From an uncultured Clostridia bacterium (lineage in GTDB: Bacteria; Bacillota; Clostridia; Christensenellales; Pumilibacteraceae): a stretch of DNA of 41,990 nt. Below the pieces are notes generated by a model that was not told where the DNA came from, did no database searches, and worked only from the letters and a program-made list of their open reading frames with translations. Shown one piece after another: positions 16,786 to 25,526 of the stretch. Made by a program: the position numbers and the translations under genes. The stretch's first letter is position 1. The number at the start of each line of letters is the position of its first letter. The DNA lies in the NCBI GenBank assembly GCA_947384195.1, contig CANDGE010000006.1, positions 1 through 41,990 of the forward strand. The letters run 5' to 3'.

Positions 16786-16814
16786 ATTATATTATATCCG
16801 GCTAAACCATGCAA
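16786..16814 (-). promoter_or_regulatory. second, upstream promoter of the module B GH3 operon
   Basis: TTGCAT (16809-16814), a 17-bp spacer and TATAAT (16786-16791). Its start point would lie just upstream of the regulator repeats, so a bound regulator could block it while activating the nearer promoter. Confidence 0.5.
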
Positions 16815-16834
16815 ACACTTATTGCCGTTTAATT

Positions 16835-18112
16835 TTAATCCCCAATTTTTGCCGTCGGCATAACGATATCGAGCATGAACCTATCGTCACGCACCGTCAC
16901 CGTCATATTGCCGCCGTATTTTTGCGCAATAAAGCGAATGCTTTTAAGCCCGAACCCGTGATTGGTCTTATCCGATTTCGTGGTCGTCGGCAAGCCGTCG
17001 TCCATATCGTAAACTACTGCGCAATAGTTTTCCACGTGTATGCTCAAAAGCGCGGCGCGGCGGTGCACGCGCAACGCTATGAACCGTTTGCTTTCGTCGA
17101 CCGTTTTTTCGTGTTCTATCGCATTGTCGAGCGCATTGCCGAAAAGCGACACGACGTCGCTCTTATGCATAAAGTCGAGCGCCTTACCGTCCACGGATAC
17201 CGACAGATCTATGCCGTACTTATTGCACAAATACGATTTTTCGGTAAGAGTAACGTCCAACGCTTTGTTGCCCGTGTTTGCCGTTTGTTCGTACTTTTCC
17301 ACTGCCGAACGTATCTCGTCCAGACTCTCGCGATCGTCGCCGAGCGTATCCAGCCCCGCGATGAAATGTTTGAGATCGTGCGCTTTCATGTTGATAATGT
17401 TGACCGAACGCTTATATGCGTCGTACATCTTGCTCTCGCCCGCCAGCACGCTTTCGAGTTTTAGATTTTCGTCGTGTCTGTTCTTGTATATCACCAGTCC
17501 GAACTGAACGACGAGCGCGAGAAAATCGCACAGAATAAGCGGCGGCGCGGTCACCCACACCTTGTCCAGCTTATACAGCTGTAACAGGAATTGCATCAAA
17601 TAGCAAAACACGGCGGACGCGATCGCGATGGCAAAAATACCGCCGCTCGCAAGGCTTATCTTTTCTCGGGTTATTATTTTGCGCACAATCAGCATATATC
17701 CCGCCGCATATACGGCAATCATCACGCCTACCGAAATAAAGAACCAGCCTATGTCGTTAATATTCTCCGCAAACGGCAGATATATCAAAAGCTCCGTGTT
17801 GTGCGCCAAGTTTTGCAATAACTGCGCTCCGATACAGCAAAACAAAATGTCCGTGAACTTATTGTCGAAACAAAACGCGCACAGACCTAACGACAGCATG
17901 AAAATTATGAACGATGTAAACCCGACCACCACTTTTAACATAAGGTTGGTCAGTATCACGGAAATAAGCGCATATACGACGATACCTATCGCCGCACGCC
18001 AAGCAAACCCTTTTCGCCGTGTGAATACGGGAAAGAACAACAATTCGGCTATCAGTATTTGCGGTATGTACCCGTGAGCGACGCTTATATAAAAAAGTTC
18101 GGCGAAACTCAC
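16835..18112 (-). CDS. module B: GHKL sensor histidine kinase (AgrC-like)
   Basis: A sensor kinase of 425 residues, the same length as its module A paralogue and alike over its full span: HGYIPQIL near the start, SLGLCAF and NKFTDILFCC in the membrane part. About six membrane helices precede the kinase core. The H box KAHDLKHF has His245 (the same position as in A), the N box is GNALDNAIE and the G box is HGFGLKSIR. The start is GTG at 18112, 3 bases after the regulator stop, with a GGGAG/GAGGG stretch about 9 bases upstream. The GTG start and the gap replace the ATGA overlap seen in module A. The cognate regulator is the upstream gene. Confidence 0.9.
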   Translation of the reverse strand: MSFAELFYISVAHGYIPQILIAELLFFPVFTRRKGFAWRAAIGIVVYALISVILTNLMLKVVVGFTSFIIFMLSLGLCAFCFDNKFTDILFCCIGAQLLQNLAHNTELLIYLPFAENINDIGWFFISVGVMIAVYAAGYMLIVRKIITREKISLASGGIFAIAIASAVFCYLMQFLLQLYKLDKVWVTAPPLILCDFLALVVQFGLVIYKNRHDENLKLESVLAGESKMYDAYKRSVNIINMKAHDLKHFIAGLDTLGDDRESLDEIRSAVEKYEQTANTGNKALDVTLTEKSYLCNKYGIDLSVSVDGKALDFMHKSDVVSLFGNALDNAIEHEKTVDESKRFIALRVHRRAALLSIHVENYCAVVYDMDDGLPTTTKSDKTNHGFGLKSIRFIAQKYGGNMTVTVRDDRFMLDIVMPTAKIGD

Positions 18113-18115
18113 AAG

Positions 18116-18823
18116 CTATACCCTCTCCCCGAGATACGCAGCGAGCTTGTCCAAAAACGCCGAACGGTAAACTCGGCTCAACGGCAAAGTTTCTCCGCCT
18201 ATCGTGACTCCGTTGTTATCGTAACCGTCGACGAACGCAAGATTGACTAACAGCGAACGGTTTATCGCTACAAAACCGTTATTCTCGAAAAATGCTTTGA
18301 TCTCGTCGAGCGACGCGCGCATTTTACGATCTCCGCCCGTCGTGTGAAAAAACAGATAATGCTTGACGCTTTCTATATATCGGATATCGTCTACGGGCAT
18401 TTTGCGCACGCCGCCGGCACAGCTTATGACAAACGATTTGGGCGCTTTGCTCTCTATATGCGCGACGGCGCGGGCGAATTTAATGTCAAACAATTCTTGT
18501 TCGATCGGTTTTACCAAAAAATCGAACGCATTGACGTCGTACCCGTTTACGGCGTACTGCGCGAGCGTGGTTATAAACATCAAGCACACCCGATCGTCCA
18601 CCGCGCGCAACCGCTTTGCCGCGTCCATGCCGTTCATATGCGGCATGGCTATATCCATGAGCACGAGATCGAATCCGCCGTCATAGTCGCTTATAAATTC
18701 CATACCGTCGGCAAACGACGTTATTTCAAAAACGCGCTTGGTTTTCGCACCGTAGTCGGTTATGTATTTGCGAAATGTATCGTCCCATCTTTTTTCGTCT
18801 TCCACGACGGCTATCTTGATCAT
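18116..18823 (-). CDS. module B: LytTR-family response regulator
   Basis: A response regulator of 235 residues. The receiver has VEDE at 7-10, phosphoacceptor Asp57 in LMDIAMP and VKPI, followed by a LytTR DNA-binding domain with the family's YIES strand and the NRSLLVNL stretch. It has the same length and layout as the module A regulator. The start at 18823 is set by GGGAG 5 bases upstream and the beginning of the receiver fold; upstream in-frame codons run into the promoter. It is the first gene of the pair. The likely target is the GH3-B operon. Confidence 0.92.
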   Translation of the reverse strand: MIKIAVVEDEKRWDDTFRKYITDYGAKTKRVFEITSFADGMEFISDYDGGFDLVLMDIAMPHMNGMDAAKRLRAVDDRVCLMFITTLAQYAVNGYDVNAFDFLVKPIEQELFDIKFARAVAHIESKAPKSFVISCAGGVRKMPVDDIRYIESVKHYLFFHTTGGDRKMRASLDEIKAFFENNGFVAINRSLLVNLAFVDGYDNNGVTIGGETLPLSRVYRSAFLDKLAAYLGERV

Positions 18824-18847
18824 CACATCTCCCAAGCGTTTTTTACG

Positions 18848-18876
18848 ATTATACACGTTGGACCGAAATTTGTCAA
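18848..18876 (-). promoter_or_regulatory. promoter of the module B regulator-kinase operon
   Basis: TTGACA (18871-18876), a 17-bp spacer and TATAAT (18848-18853): a perfect sigma-A consensus. Confidence 0.9.
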
Positions 18877-18900
18877 TATGCGCGAACATATTTTCGACAC

Positions 18901-18929
18901 AAAAAAACGCTTTATTATTGCAAAAGCGT
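18901..18929 (-). terminator. intrinsic terminator of the thrC-trpS operon
   Basis: A 7-bp stem (18907-18913 with 18923-18929) with a 9-base loop, followed on the minus strand by a T run. It starts 2 bases after the stop codon of the membrane protein gene. Confidence 0.8.
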
Positions 18930-18930
18930 A

Positions 18931-19620
18931 TTATTTGTCTTTATCTTTATTTTCGCCGTCTTTACGCTCGCCGCCTTTCTCGGTAATTTCATATCCGAAA
19001 ATGTCATACTCGGATTCGGGCGCGGTCGTTTTTTCGGGCGCGACCGCATCCGCTCCGACGGGCGGTTTTTTTCGTTCGCTTATGATCGGCAAACGTTTTG
19101 ACACGACGTCGGAAAAGACCGTGAACATAAAGTCGAGCGGCAACAGCACTGCCGTCGCTATCACGGCGAACACCGCGTAACCGCCGACCCTGCTTGCCCA
19201 TGCGACGACGTCGAGCCCCGTCGTGCCGACGCTTGCCACATTGACCGCTATCGCGTATACCGCGCCGAACGTAGCGTTGAAGAACACCGTCGCCGCGACA
19301 ACGCGTGCTATCCCCGTTTTCAACTTGAAATACGAAAGCTTGCGCATTGCGTACGCGACAATGCCGTACGGTGCGAACATGACGACGAACAACAACCACT
19401 TGACCGAAAGTCCCGTCATCAAAAACATCAGTCCTATCGAAGCGAGCGCGCATAATATCCCGTACGCAAGTCCGCTCCGCTTACATGCCGAAAATATGCA
19501 AAATGCCGCTATGTACAACGGCATAAAGCTTAACGGCAAGTATGCCGTACAAACACACATTATCACGGCGAGCGCGGTACAGACCGCCGCGCTCGTCAGC
19601 TTACGCGTGACCGTTTTCAT
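18931..19620 (-). CDS. multi-pass membrane protein, ECF transporter S-component-like
   Basis: A membrane protein of 229 residues with about six predicted helices and a long charged, Lys/Glu/Asp-rich cytoplasmic tail. The opening (KLTSAAVCTALAVIM) and helix pattern resemble the substrate-binding S components of ECF vitamin transporters and related DUF families, but no diagnostic motif is visible, so this is tentative. The start at 19620 is chosen because the ATG overlaps the stop of the J-like gene (TGATG); the longer frame only covers that gene. It is the last gene of a run that also holds a DUF5685 protein and the J-like protein. Confidence 0.7.
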   Translation of the reverse strand: MKTVTRKLTSAAVCTALAVIMCVCTAYLPLSFMPLYIAAFCIFSACKRSGLAYGILCALASIGLMFLMTGLSVKWLLFVVMFAPYGIVAYAMRKLSYFKLKTGIARVVAATVFFNATFGAVYAIAVNVASVGTTGLDVVAWASRVGGYAVFAVIATAVLLPLDFMFTVFSDVVSKRLPIISERKKPPVGADAVAPEKTTAPESEYDIFGYEITEKGGERKDGENKDKDK

Positions 19621-20276
19621 CAACAACAACGCATCGCACTGCACAAACAGTCGGTCAGGCAATATGCGCAACAACAGGTCGATAAGCAATTAGCCATGTC
19701 CGCCTGCTGTTGCGGTTGCGGCTCGTCGTAGCGCGGCTGATTATACCCGCCGCCGTTGTTGACCGTGTTCCCGCCGAAAGCGCCGCCGCTTTGATTTTGC
19801 TGTTGCGCGCCGCCAATAGGCGTGCCGTTCATAGCCATGTTCAGTTTATCGAGCGACGAACGATATTTGGTGTTGTCGGGATCGTCGCGCAACGCCATTT
19901 CGAGCTGAGTCTTGGCTTCGGTCAACCATTCGCGTTTATAAAACACGATGGCTTGCATATAATGCCATTCGCCGTTTCGATCCTGTATGCCGTCGAGCAT
20001 ATCCTGAGCGTCGTTATACTTGTTCTGTCTTATGAGCTCGTCGATCTTGCCGTAATCGCCGTCGAACGCCGCCGACGCCGCTTTGCGCTCGATATCGGCG
20101 TTGACAAGCACCCACGCTTCTTCCAATTCTTGAAGCTTGCGCGCGCCCTCGTTGCCTTCCTCGCCCGACTTGAACCGCTGTTCGCCGTACTGCGAATGCA
20201 ACTCTTGATATCTCGCTTTAAGCAGCTCGGGATCGGACGATCTGTCCAGTCCCAAAATCGCGTATGGATCTTTCAT
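19620..20276 (-). CDS. degenerate J-domain protein with a Cys-rich tail
   Basis: A protein of 218 residues that begins with a DnaJ-like domain (DPYAILGLDRSSD...LKARYQEL...). The HPD tripeptide that lets J proteins stimulate Hsp70 ATPase is absent; the aligned residues read YGE. A short tetratricopeptide-like helical region follows (about 75-145), then a Gln/Gly/Asn-rich linker and a C-terminus with about nine Cys in the last 26 residues, including a CCC. The domain is therefore likely a scaffold and not an active co-chaperone. The Cys-rich end might be acylated, bind metal or associate with the membrane. It sits between a DUF5685 gene and a membrane protein gene, an arrangement I associate with Clostridia. 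Confidence 0.8.
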   Translation of the reverse strand: MKDPYAILGLDRSSDPELLKARYQELHSQYGEQRFKSGEEGNEGARKLQELEEAWVLVNADIERKAASAAFDGDYGKIDELIRQNKYNDAQDMLDGIQDRNGEWHYMQAIVFYKREWLTEAKTQLEMALRDDPDNTKYRSSLDKLNMAMNGTPIGGAQQQNQSGGAFGGNTVNNGGGYNQPRYDEPQPQQQADMANCLSTCCCAYCLTDCLCSAMRCC

Positions 20277-20328
20277 ATATGTTATCTCCGTCTATGATGG
20301 GAATGCCGCGCGTCGGCAGGTCGCCGAC

Positions 20329-21198
20329 CTAAATGCGCGGGGGTCTGAGCTTTTTCGTAGAACCGAGCAGCTCGTCCGTCTTGCTTTTCATACCGTCGAA
20401 CACGATATTTTTCAACAGACCGTAGCTTTGCGTAAAGCGCATACCGTTAAAGCATTGCGCCGCTCTGCCGCACACGCCGCGAAAGCAAAACTCTATATCG
20501 TCTTTGTGCTCGGCGATAAACCGCTTGCGTCCCGTAAACGCCCCGTATGTGGCGAGAAACGGGTTGTATCGCTTGGCTTTGAAGTCGTCCGAAATATCGT
20601 CGAGCGCGTCGGCAAGATACACGAACTTGCCTATATTATAACACAAGCCTTTGAGCTCGTCGCTCGAACCTTCGCCGGTGATAAGCTCGGGCAGATCGCG
20701 CATAAGGCTTGCAAATGCGTCAGCCGCGCGGTCGAGCCCTTTCGTATTCGACTTTTCCATCTCGGCTTGCTCGCGATCCGCTCTTTCGAGCCGCGTCCAA
20801 ATCTCGGGACACATCGCCTTGGCTTTTCGGAACGGCTTTTCGAGCATACACCGCACCGCTCTGTATTTGACGCCGTCGCCGTCCTTTACGCCGTCGTCCG
20901 CTTTTTGGTAGCATAGCATGATGTTTGCGGCGGATAGCCGAGCGAGCAACGGGTTTTGTTGGAGTATCGCCTTTTTCTTGGGATTTAGCACGCAACCGTG
21001 CTCTTCTATGACTATATCCGCCTGCGTGCTGTCGTGCAACAGCGCGGACAAAAAAGCGAAGTCGTAGTTTGTCGTGAACCGCGGGAGCTGTCCGTATCGT
21101 CTGCCCGTTTCGCAACACATTCCGCAGTAAAACGCTCGATACAGCACGAAATCGCTCGCGCGCAGTTTTGATTTGTCGGGAACGATATAGCCGTACAT
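20329..21198 (-). CDS. DUF5685 family protein
   Basis: A protein of 289 residues that matches the DUF5685 pattern: MYGYIVPDKSKL, then YRAFYCGMC near residue 30 and a YDFAFLSALL helix. Further on it has NPKKK and a central helical region with DDISDD. Cys and Asp residues at these places suggest a metal or prenyl-diphosphate-like binding helical fold, but no activity is established for the family. The start codon overlaps the trpS stop (TAATG). With the J-like gene and the membrane protein gene downstream it forms a recurring set whose role is unknown. Confidence 0.8.
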   Translation of the reverse strand: MYGYIVPDKSKLRASDFVLYRAFYCGMCCETGRRYGQLPRFTTNYDFAFLSALLHDSTQADIVIEEHGCVLNPKKKAILQQNPLLARLSAANIMLCYQKADDGVKDGDGVKYRAVRCMLEKPFRKAKAMCPEIWTRLERADREQAEMEKSNTKGLDRAADAFASLMRDLPELITGEGSSDELKGLCYNIGKFVYLADALDDISDDFKAKRYNPFLATYGAFTGRKRFIAEHKDDIEFCFRGVCGRAAQCFNGMRFTQSYGLLKNIVFDGMKSKTDELLGSTKKLRPPRI

Positions 21199-22223
21199 TA
21201 CAGTCGCACGAACCCGATCTTTTTGTATACCTTTTCGAGCGTACGGCTCGCTATGCGGCCCGCCTTTTCCGCGCCCGACCTCATCAACGCCGACAACGCG
21301 CCGTCGTCGCGCCTTAGCGCTTCGTACCGCTCCCGCACGGGACGCAACGCTTCGATCGCGGCTTCGCCCACGCGAAGTTTAAAATCCGCATAGCTCGACG
21401 ACGCAAATTCGTTTTCGGCTTGTTCCAATGTAACTCCGCACGCCGCGGCGTAAATGGTGAGAAGATTGGTTATGCCCGGCTTATCGTCGGCGGCTTTCAC
21501 TTCGCGCCCGCTGTCGGTAACCGCGCGCTTGAACTTGCGCATGATGTCCTCGGGTTTGTCGAGTATGAATATCGAGCCGTCGTTTTCGCCGTCGCTCTTG
21601 CCCATTTTAGCCGTCGGGTCGGACAGCGAGTGTATGCGCGCGCCGAACTTGGGCACTCGCCCTTCGGGCATGGCGAACGTCGGACTGTACCTGTTGTTGA
21701 ACCGTGTCGCGATAGTCCTGCACAGCTCGACGTGCTGCATTTGATCCTCGCCTACGGGCACTATGTCCGCTTGGTACAAAAGTATATCCGCCGCCATGAG
21801 CACGGGATAATCGAAAAGCCCTACGTTCACGTTTTCGGGCGCTTTCTTGCTCTTGTCCTTAAACTGCGTCATGCGGCTCGCTTCGCCGAACATGGTGTAG
21901 TTGTTCAACAGCCAAGAAAGCTCGGCGTGCGCCGGCACGTGCGACTGCATGAAAAGCACGTTCCGTTCGGGATCTATGCCGACTGCGACGAGCAATGCGA
22001 ACAGCCGTTTACAGTTTTCGCGAAGCTCCTTGGGCTCGATCGCGACGGTTATCGCGTGCAGATCTGCCACCGCAAAAAAGCAGTCGAATTCCTCGTGCAT
22101 TTTGCCCCAATACTTCATTGCGCCGAGATAGTTGCCGAGCGTGGGGTTGCCCGTTGGCTTTATCGCCGAAAACACGCGCTTGCGCTTTTCGGGCGTATTT
22201 TGTTGTAACGTTTGATTTTCCAT
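21198..22223 (-). CDS. trpS: tryptophan-tRNA ligase
   Basis: A class I aminoacyl-tRNA synthetase that charges tRNA-Trp, acting as a dimer in the cytoplasm. It has 341 residues, the usual bacterial length. The HIGH-type signature is PTGNPTLGNYLGA near residue 24 and the KMSKS-type loop is KMGKS near residue 208. GEDQMQHVEL, typical of TrpRS, is also present. It starts 27 bases after thrC and overlaps the DUF5685 gene by one base, so it is transcribed with thrC. I see no T-box leader in front of it. Confidence 0.97.
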   Translation of the reverse strand: MENQTLQQNTPEKRKRVFSAIKPTGNPTLGNYLGAMKYWGKMHEEFDCFFAVADLHAITVAIEPKELRENCKRLFALLVAVGIDPERNVLFMQSHVPAHAELSWLLNNYTMFGEASRMTQFKDKSKKAPENVNVGLFDYPVLMAADILLYQADIVPVGEDQMQHVELCRTIATRFNNRYSPTFAMPEGRVPKFGARIHSLSDPTAKMGKSDGENDGSIFILDKPEDIMRKFKRAVTDSGREVKAADDKPGITNLLTIYAAACGVTLEQAENEFASSSYADFKLRVGEAAIEALRPVRERYEALRRDDGALSALMRSGAEKAGRIASRTLEKVYKKIGFVRL

Positions 22224-22250
22224 GATTATTATACGTAAAACCTTTCGCGC

Positions 22251-23708
22251 TTAAACCTGCGCGCCGTAGCGGTCGGCTATAAACTTTATTATGCCGTCGA
22301 CGTCGACAGTGATATCGAACCTGATCGGAGCGCCGAAAACTTCCGCAAGGCTTTCGGGTATATCCATCGCCGTTATCTCTTCGAGCCGAGCAAACGTTTG
22401 CTCGCTCGCCTCGCCGTTCGTATGCTCGCCGAGCGCTTTCAGCACCGCGGGCGCGAACTTATACGGGTTGGCGGTGGACACTATCACCGTGGGACGGACG
22501 CGCTCGCGCCGCTCGCACACCGCATAAGCCGCCGCCGTATGCGTATCCATAAGATAACCGTATTCGTCGAACATGTCGGCGATAGCCTGCTCGATATCGT
22601 CGTCGGTCGCGTAGTCGGCAGAAAAAACTTCGCGGATCTTTTCTATCTCGTCTTGCGTGACCGAGTATCTGCCCGTTTCTTTAAGGCTTTGCATACGCTC
22701 GGCGGTAAGCGCGGCGTTGCGTCCGCTCGCCTCGAATACAAGCCGTTCGAGATTGCTCGATATAAGGATATCCATCGACGGACTTTCGGTCTTGTAAAAT
22801 TCGCGGTTGATATCGTACTCGCCCGTCGAAATGAAATCGGTCAGCACGTTGTTCGCGTTGGACGCGCAAACGAGCTTGTTGACGGGCAGACCCATTTCCC
22901 GCGCATACCACCCCGCAAGTATATTTCCGAAGTTGCCCGTCGGCACGACGAAGTCTATTTTTTCGCCCGCCGCTATCTCGCCCGAATCCGCAAGATCGCA
23001 GTACGCCGAAAAATAGTACGCTATCTGCGGCACGAGCCGTCCTATATTTATCGAATTGGCGGATGACAAACATATATTATTCTCGGCGAGCGCGGACTTT
23101 AAACCGTTGTCGGCAAACGCCGATTTGACCGCCGTCTGCGCGTCGTCGAAATTACCGTTTATCCCGACCGCGCACACGTTGTCGCCGAGTTGCGTTTGCA
23201 TGGCGAGCTTTTGCACGCGGCTCACGCCGTCTGTCGGATAGAACACGCAAACGCGCGTTCCGTCAACGTCCTTGAACCCTTCGAGCGCCGCCTTGCCCGT
23301 ATCGCCGCTCGTCGCGACCAATACGAGCGTATCGCGCCCGTCGTTTTTGTGCGCCTTGGCTTTTACCAAAAGCAACGGCAATACCGACAGCGCCATATCC
23401 TTGAACGCGCACGTCCTGCCGTGCCACAGTTCGAGCACAAACAAGCCGTCGTCCGCTTTGACTACGGGCGCGGGATCGCCGTCGAACGTCGCGTACGCGC
23501 GCTTAGCCGCGCCGCTTACGTCAAAGTCGAAAAACGCGCGCAACACCTTATCGACGCGTCCCGCATAATCGAGCCCGAGCATATCGGCATAGCCGAGCTT
23601 GGGCAGCTCTTGCGGCACAAACAATCCGCCGTCGGCGGATATACCGTCGATAACGGCGGTCGCGCCGTCGACGATGACGGACGCATCGCGGGTGGACGTA
23701 TACTTCAT
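22251..23708 (-). CDS. thrC: threonine synthase
   Basis: A PLP enzyme that converts O-phosphohomoserine to threonine. It has 485 residues, the longer class of threonine synthases. The PLP lysine is Lys103 in the AFKDMAL motif, followed by the phosphate-binding ATSGDTGKAAL loop. The N-terminal domain opens with the usual YTSTRD. The stop of the P-loop gene upstream is one base from its ATG (TGA-T-ATG), with AGGA just before, so the genes are coupled. No other threonine genes are in the window. Confidence 0.96.
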   Translation of the reverse strand: MKYTSTRDASVIVDGATAVIDGISADGGLFVPQELPKLGYADMLGLDYAGRVDKVLRAFFDFDVSGAAKRAYATFDGDPAPVVKADDGLFVLELWHGRTCAFKDMALSVLPLLLVKAKAHKNDGRDTLVLVATSGDTGKAALEGFKDVDGTRVCVFYPTDGVSRVQKLAMQTQLGDNVCAVGINGNFDDAQTAVKSAFADNGLKSALAENNICLSSANSINIGRLVPQIAYYFSAYCDLADSGEIAAGEKIDFVVPTGNFGNILAGWYAREMGLPVNKLVCASNANNVLTDFISTGEYDINREFYKTESPSMDILISSNLERLVFEASGRNAALTAERMQSLKETGRYSVTQDEIEKIREVFSADYATDDDIEQAIADMFDEYGYLMDTHTAAAYAVCERRERVRPTVIVSTANPYKFAPAVLKALGEHTNGEASEQTFARLEEITAMDIPESLAEVFGAPIRFDITVDVDGIIKFIADRYGAQV

Positions 23709-23709
23709 A

Positions 23710-24105
23710 TCAGTCCTTTATGTACTTTTCGAGAAAGTTGGGAACTTTGTCCGCAGACACCGTCGCCGTAAAATCGACGCCGTCGAACTTTTCCATCGTG
23801 TCGAATATCGGTTTGAGCGCGCTCGGCTCGACCGCGAGAAGTCTGCTGAGCCCGTCGATAAACACCGCTTGGATATCGAAGTTCGTAGCGAGCATACCCT
23901 TTAAAAATCCCGCGAGCTCGTACGTGTTGCGCACGCCGAAATCGGCGACGTTGATAAACTTGACGTTGGCGTTCACGCCCAACGATTCGTTGTTGTCGGT
24001 GATAAAGATCACCTGACCGCTCGCCTTGTCGACAGCAGCGTTAGCCGCGTCCATTATGCGTTGTGTCTTGCCTGTGCCTTTTGCGCCGTAGATAACGGAA
24101 ATCAT
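23710..24105 (-). CDS. small P-loop ATP-binding protein
   Basis: A protein of 131 residues with an N-terminal Walker A motif, GAKGTGKT (residues 7-14), and a Walker B-like AVFIDGL strand (about 80-86). The size suits a minimal P-loop domain with no extra module. I cannot assign a function; such genes are sometimes called PilT-like or simply ATP-binding. The start at 24105 is supported by AGGAG 8 bases upstream; a longer frame overlaps the aminotransferase gene. It sits directly ahead of thrC, one base apart. Confidence 0.8.
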   Translation of the reverse strand: MISVIYGAKGTGKTQRIMDAANAAVDKASGQVIFITDNNESLGVNANVKFINVADFGVRNTYELAGFLKGMLATNFDIQAVFIDGLSRLLAVEPSALKPIFDTMEKFDGVDFTATVSADKVPNFLEKYIKD

Positions 24106-24208
24106 ATTTTTTCTCCTTACAGAAGTATTTTTCGTTGCGAGATCGAGAATACGCCGCGCATACCGCAACGCCGCGGATCGGGCGCGGCATAGCGCGATAT
24201 ATACGTCG

Positions 24209-25408
24209 TCAATCGTGAAGCTGAGACAGAAAACTCCCCATGGCGTCCAAGCCCCGCTCGATGTCCTTTTCGGACGCGGCGTACGACATGCGGATATACT
24301 CGGGCGCACCGAAGCTTTCGCAAGGGATAACGGCTACCTGCACCTGCTCCAACAAAAGCGACGCAAAGTCGAAAGCCGAATCGATACGCTGTCCTTCTAT
24401 GCGCTTGCCGATATAGTCCTTTATATTGACCATTATATAGAACGCGCCCTTGGGCTCAATGTATTGCATACCCAAACGGTGCAAGCGCAACATCATGAGC
24501 GCGCGCCGAGCGTCGAACGTAGCGCGCATATCTTCCAAAAACGCATCGCCGTGGTATTTATCGGACAACGCGACGCACGAAGCGTATTGCGCTATCGTGT
24601 TGGCGTTGGACGTGCTGTGGCTTTGCATGCTCGACATCGCCGATGCGATCTGCTCGTCCGCCGCCGCGTACCCCACGCGCCAGCCCGTCATGGAATACGT
24701 TTTGGACATGCCGTTTATGACAACGGTGCGTTCTTTGAGAATATCCGAATACGCCGCTATCGAGTGATGACGGCGCTCGTACGTGAGCTTTTCGTATATC
24801 TCGTCGGACACGACGAATATCTCGTACTTTTCGATAGTCGCGCCCAATGCGTTGAGCTCGCTGCGCGTATACACCGCGCCCGTCGGATTGTTGGGGTTGT
24901 TGAGTATCAACGCTTTGGTCTTTTTCGTGACGGCGCTCTCGAACTCGGCGGGAGTGAGCTTAAAGCTGTTTTCGGGCTTGGTCTCCACGAAAACGGGCAC
25001 GCCGCCCGCCATTTTTACTATTTCGGGATAGCTGAGCCAGTACGGCGAAGGGATTATCACTTCGTCGCCGGGATCGAGTATCGCCATGAACGCATTGAAC
25101 AGCGAATGCTTTGCGCCGTTGCTTACGACTATGTTCGATTTGTCGTAATCGAGCGCATTGTCGTTTTTGAGCTTTTGGCATATAGCGTTGCGAAGCTCGA
25201 CCGTGCCCGCCGCGGGCGTATACTTGGTAAGCCCCAGGTCGAGCGCCTTTCTGCCTGCGTCGAGTATATATTCGGGCGTGTTGAAATCGGGCTCGCCCGC
25301 CGCGAACGACACCACGCGCATACCGTCCGCTTTCATTTTTTTCGCGCGCGCCGTTATTTCAAGCGTCAACGACGGCGATATTTGTTTTGCTCTTTTTGCT
25401 ATGTCCAT
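24209..25408 (-). CDS. class I/II aminotransferase (aspartate aminotransferase type)
   Basis: A PLP-dependent transaminase with 399 residues, in the range of the AspC/PatA group (aminotransferase family I gamma). The PLP lysine is Lys236 in MSKTYSMTGWRVGY. The family's SFAAGEPDFNTP, NNPNNPTG and VSDEIYEKL segments are intact, and the C-terminal RMSYA holds the Arg that binds the substrate carboxylate. It most likely converts aspartate plus 2-oxoglutarate to oxaloacetate plus glutamate, but related enzymes also use aromatic or prephenate substrates. GGAG lies before the ATG. About 100 bases separate it from the next gene, so co-transcription is likely but not shown. Confidence 0.9.
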   Translation of the reverse strand: MDIAKRAKQISPSLTLEITARAKKMKADGMRVVSFAAGEPDFNTPEYILDAGRKALDLGLTKYTPAAGTVELRNAICQKLKNDNALDYDKSNIVVSNGAKHSLFNAFMAILDPGDEVIIPSPYWLSYPEIVKMAGGVPVFVETKPENSFKLTPAEFESAVTKKTKALILNNPNNPTGAVYTRSELNALGATIEKYEIFVVSDEIYEKLTYERRHHSIAAYSDILKERTVVINGMSKTYSMTGWRVGYAAADEQIASAMSSMQSHSTSNANTIAQYASCVALSDKYHGDAFLEDMRATFDARRALMMLRLHRLGMQYIEPKGAFYIMVNIKDYIGKRIEGQRIDSAFDFASLLLEQVQVAVIPCESFGAPEYIRMSYAASEKDIERGLDAMGSFLSQLHD

Positions 25409-25454
25409 TGCATCTCCGTTGCGACTCGATAAGCCGCTTCATTCGTATATAGGT

Positions 25455-25483
25455 ATTATACACCATAATAAGGAAAAAAGCAA
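25455..25483 (-). promoter_or_regulatory. promoter of the aminotransferase gene
   Basis: TATAAT (25455-25460), a 17-bp spacer and TTGCTT (25478-25483). The -35 box lies inside the terminator of the preceding operon, so the two signals are fused. Confidence 0.55.
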
Positions 25484-25516
25484 GCCCTATCGCCGAATAG
25501 CTTTCGCTTGCTTTTT
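25474..25516 (-). terminator. intrinsic terminator of the TIR operon
   Basis: Left arm 25474-25485 and right arm 25506-25516, with a second small stem in the loop and a T run on the minus strand. It starts 10 bases after the last gene of the TIR-SPFH operon. Confidence 0.8.
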
Positions 25517-25526
25517 GTATATGCGA

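Noticed and set aside
9745..18823. An agr-type quorum-sensing system
   Set aside because: The kinases and regulators resemble AgrC/AgrA, but no AgrB-like protease or AgrD-like peptide gene is seen in the window, and the hydrolase operons are the obvious targets.
22224..22250. A T-box leader before trpS
   Set aside because: The gap to thrC is only 27 bases, too short for a T-box, and the leader of thrC lies within the P-loop gene.
24106..24309. N-terminal extension of the P-loop protein
   Set aside because: It overlaps the end of the aminotransferase gene, and the ATG at 24105 has a good AGGAG at the right distance and starts directly with the P-loop fold.
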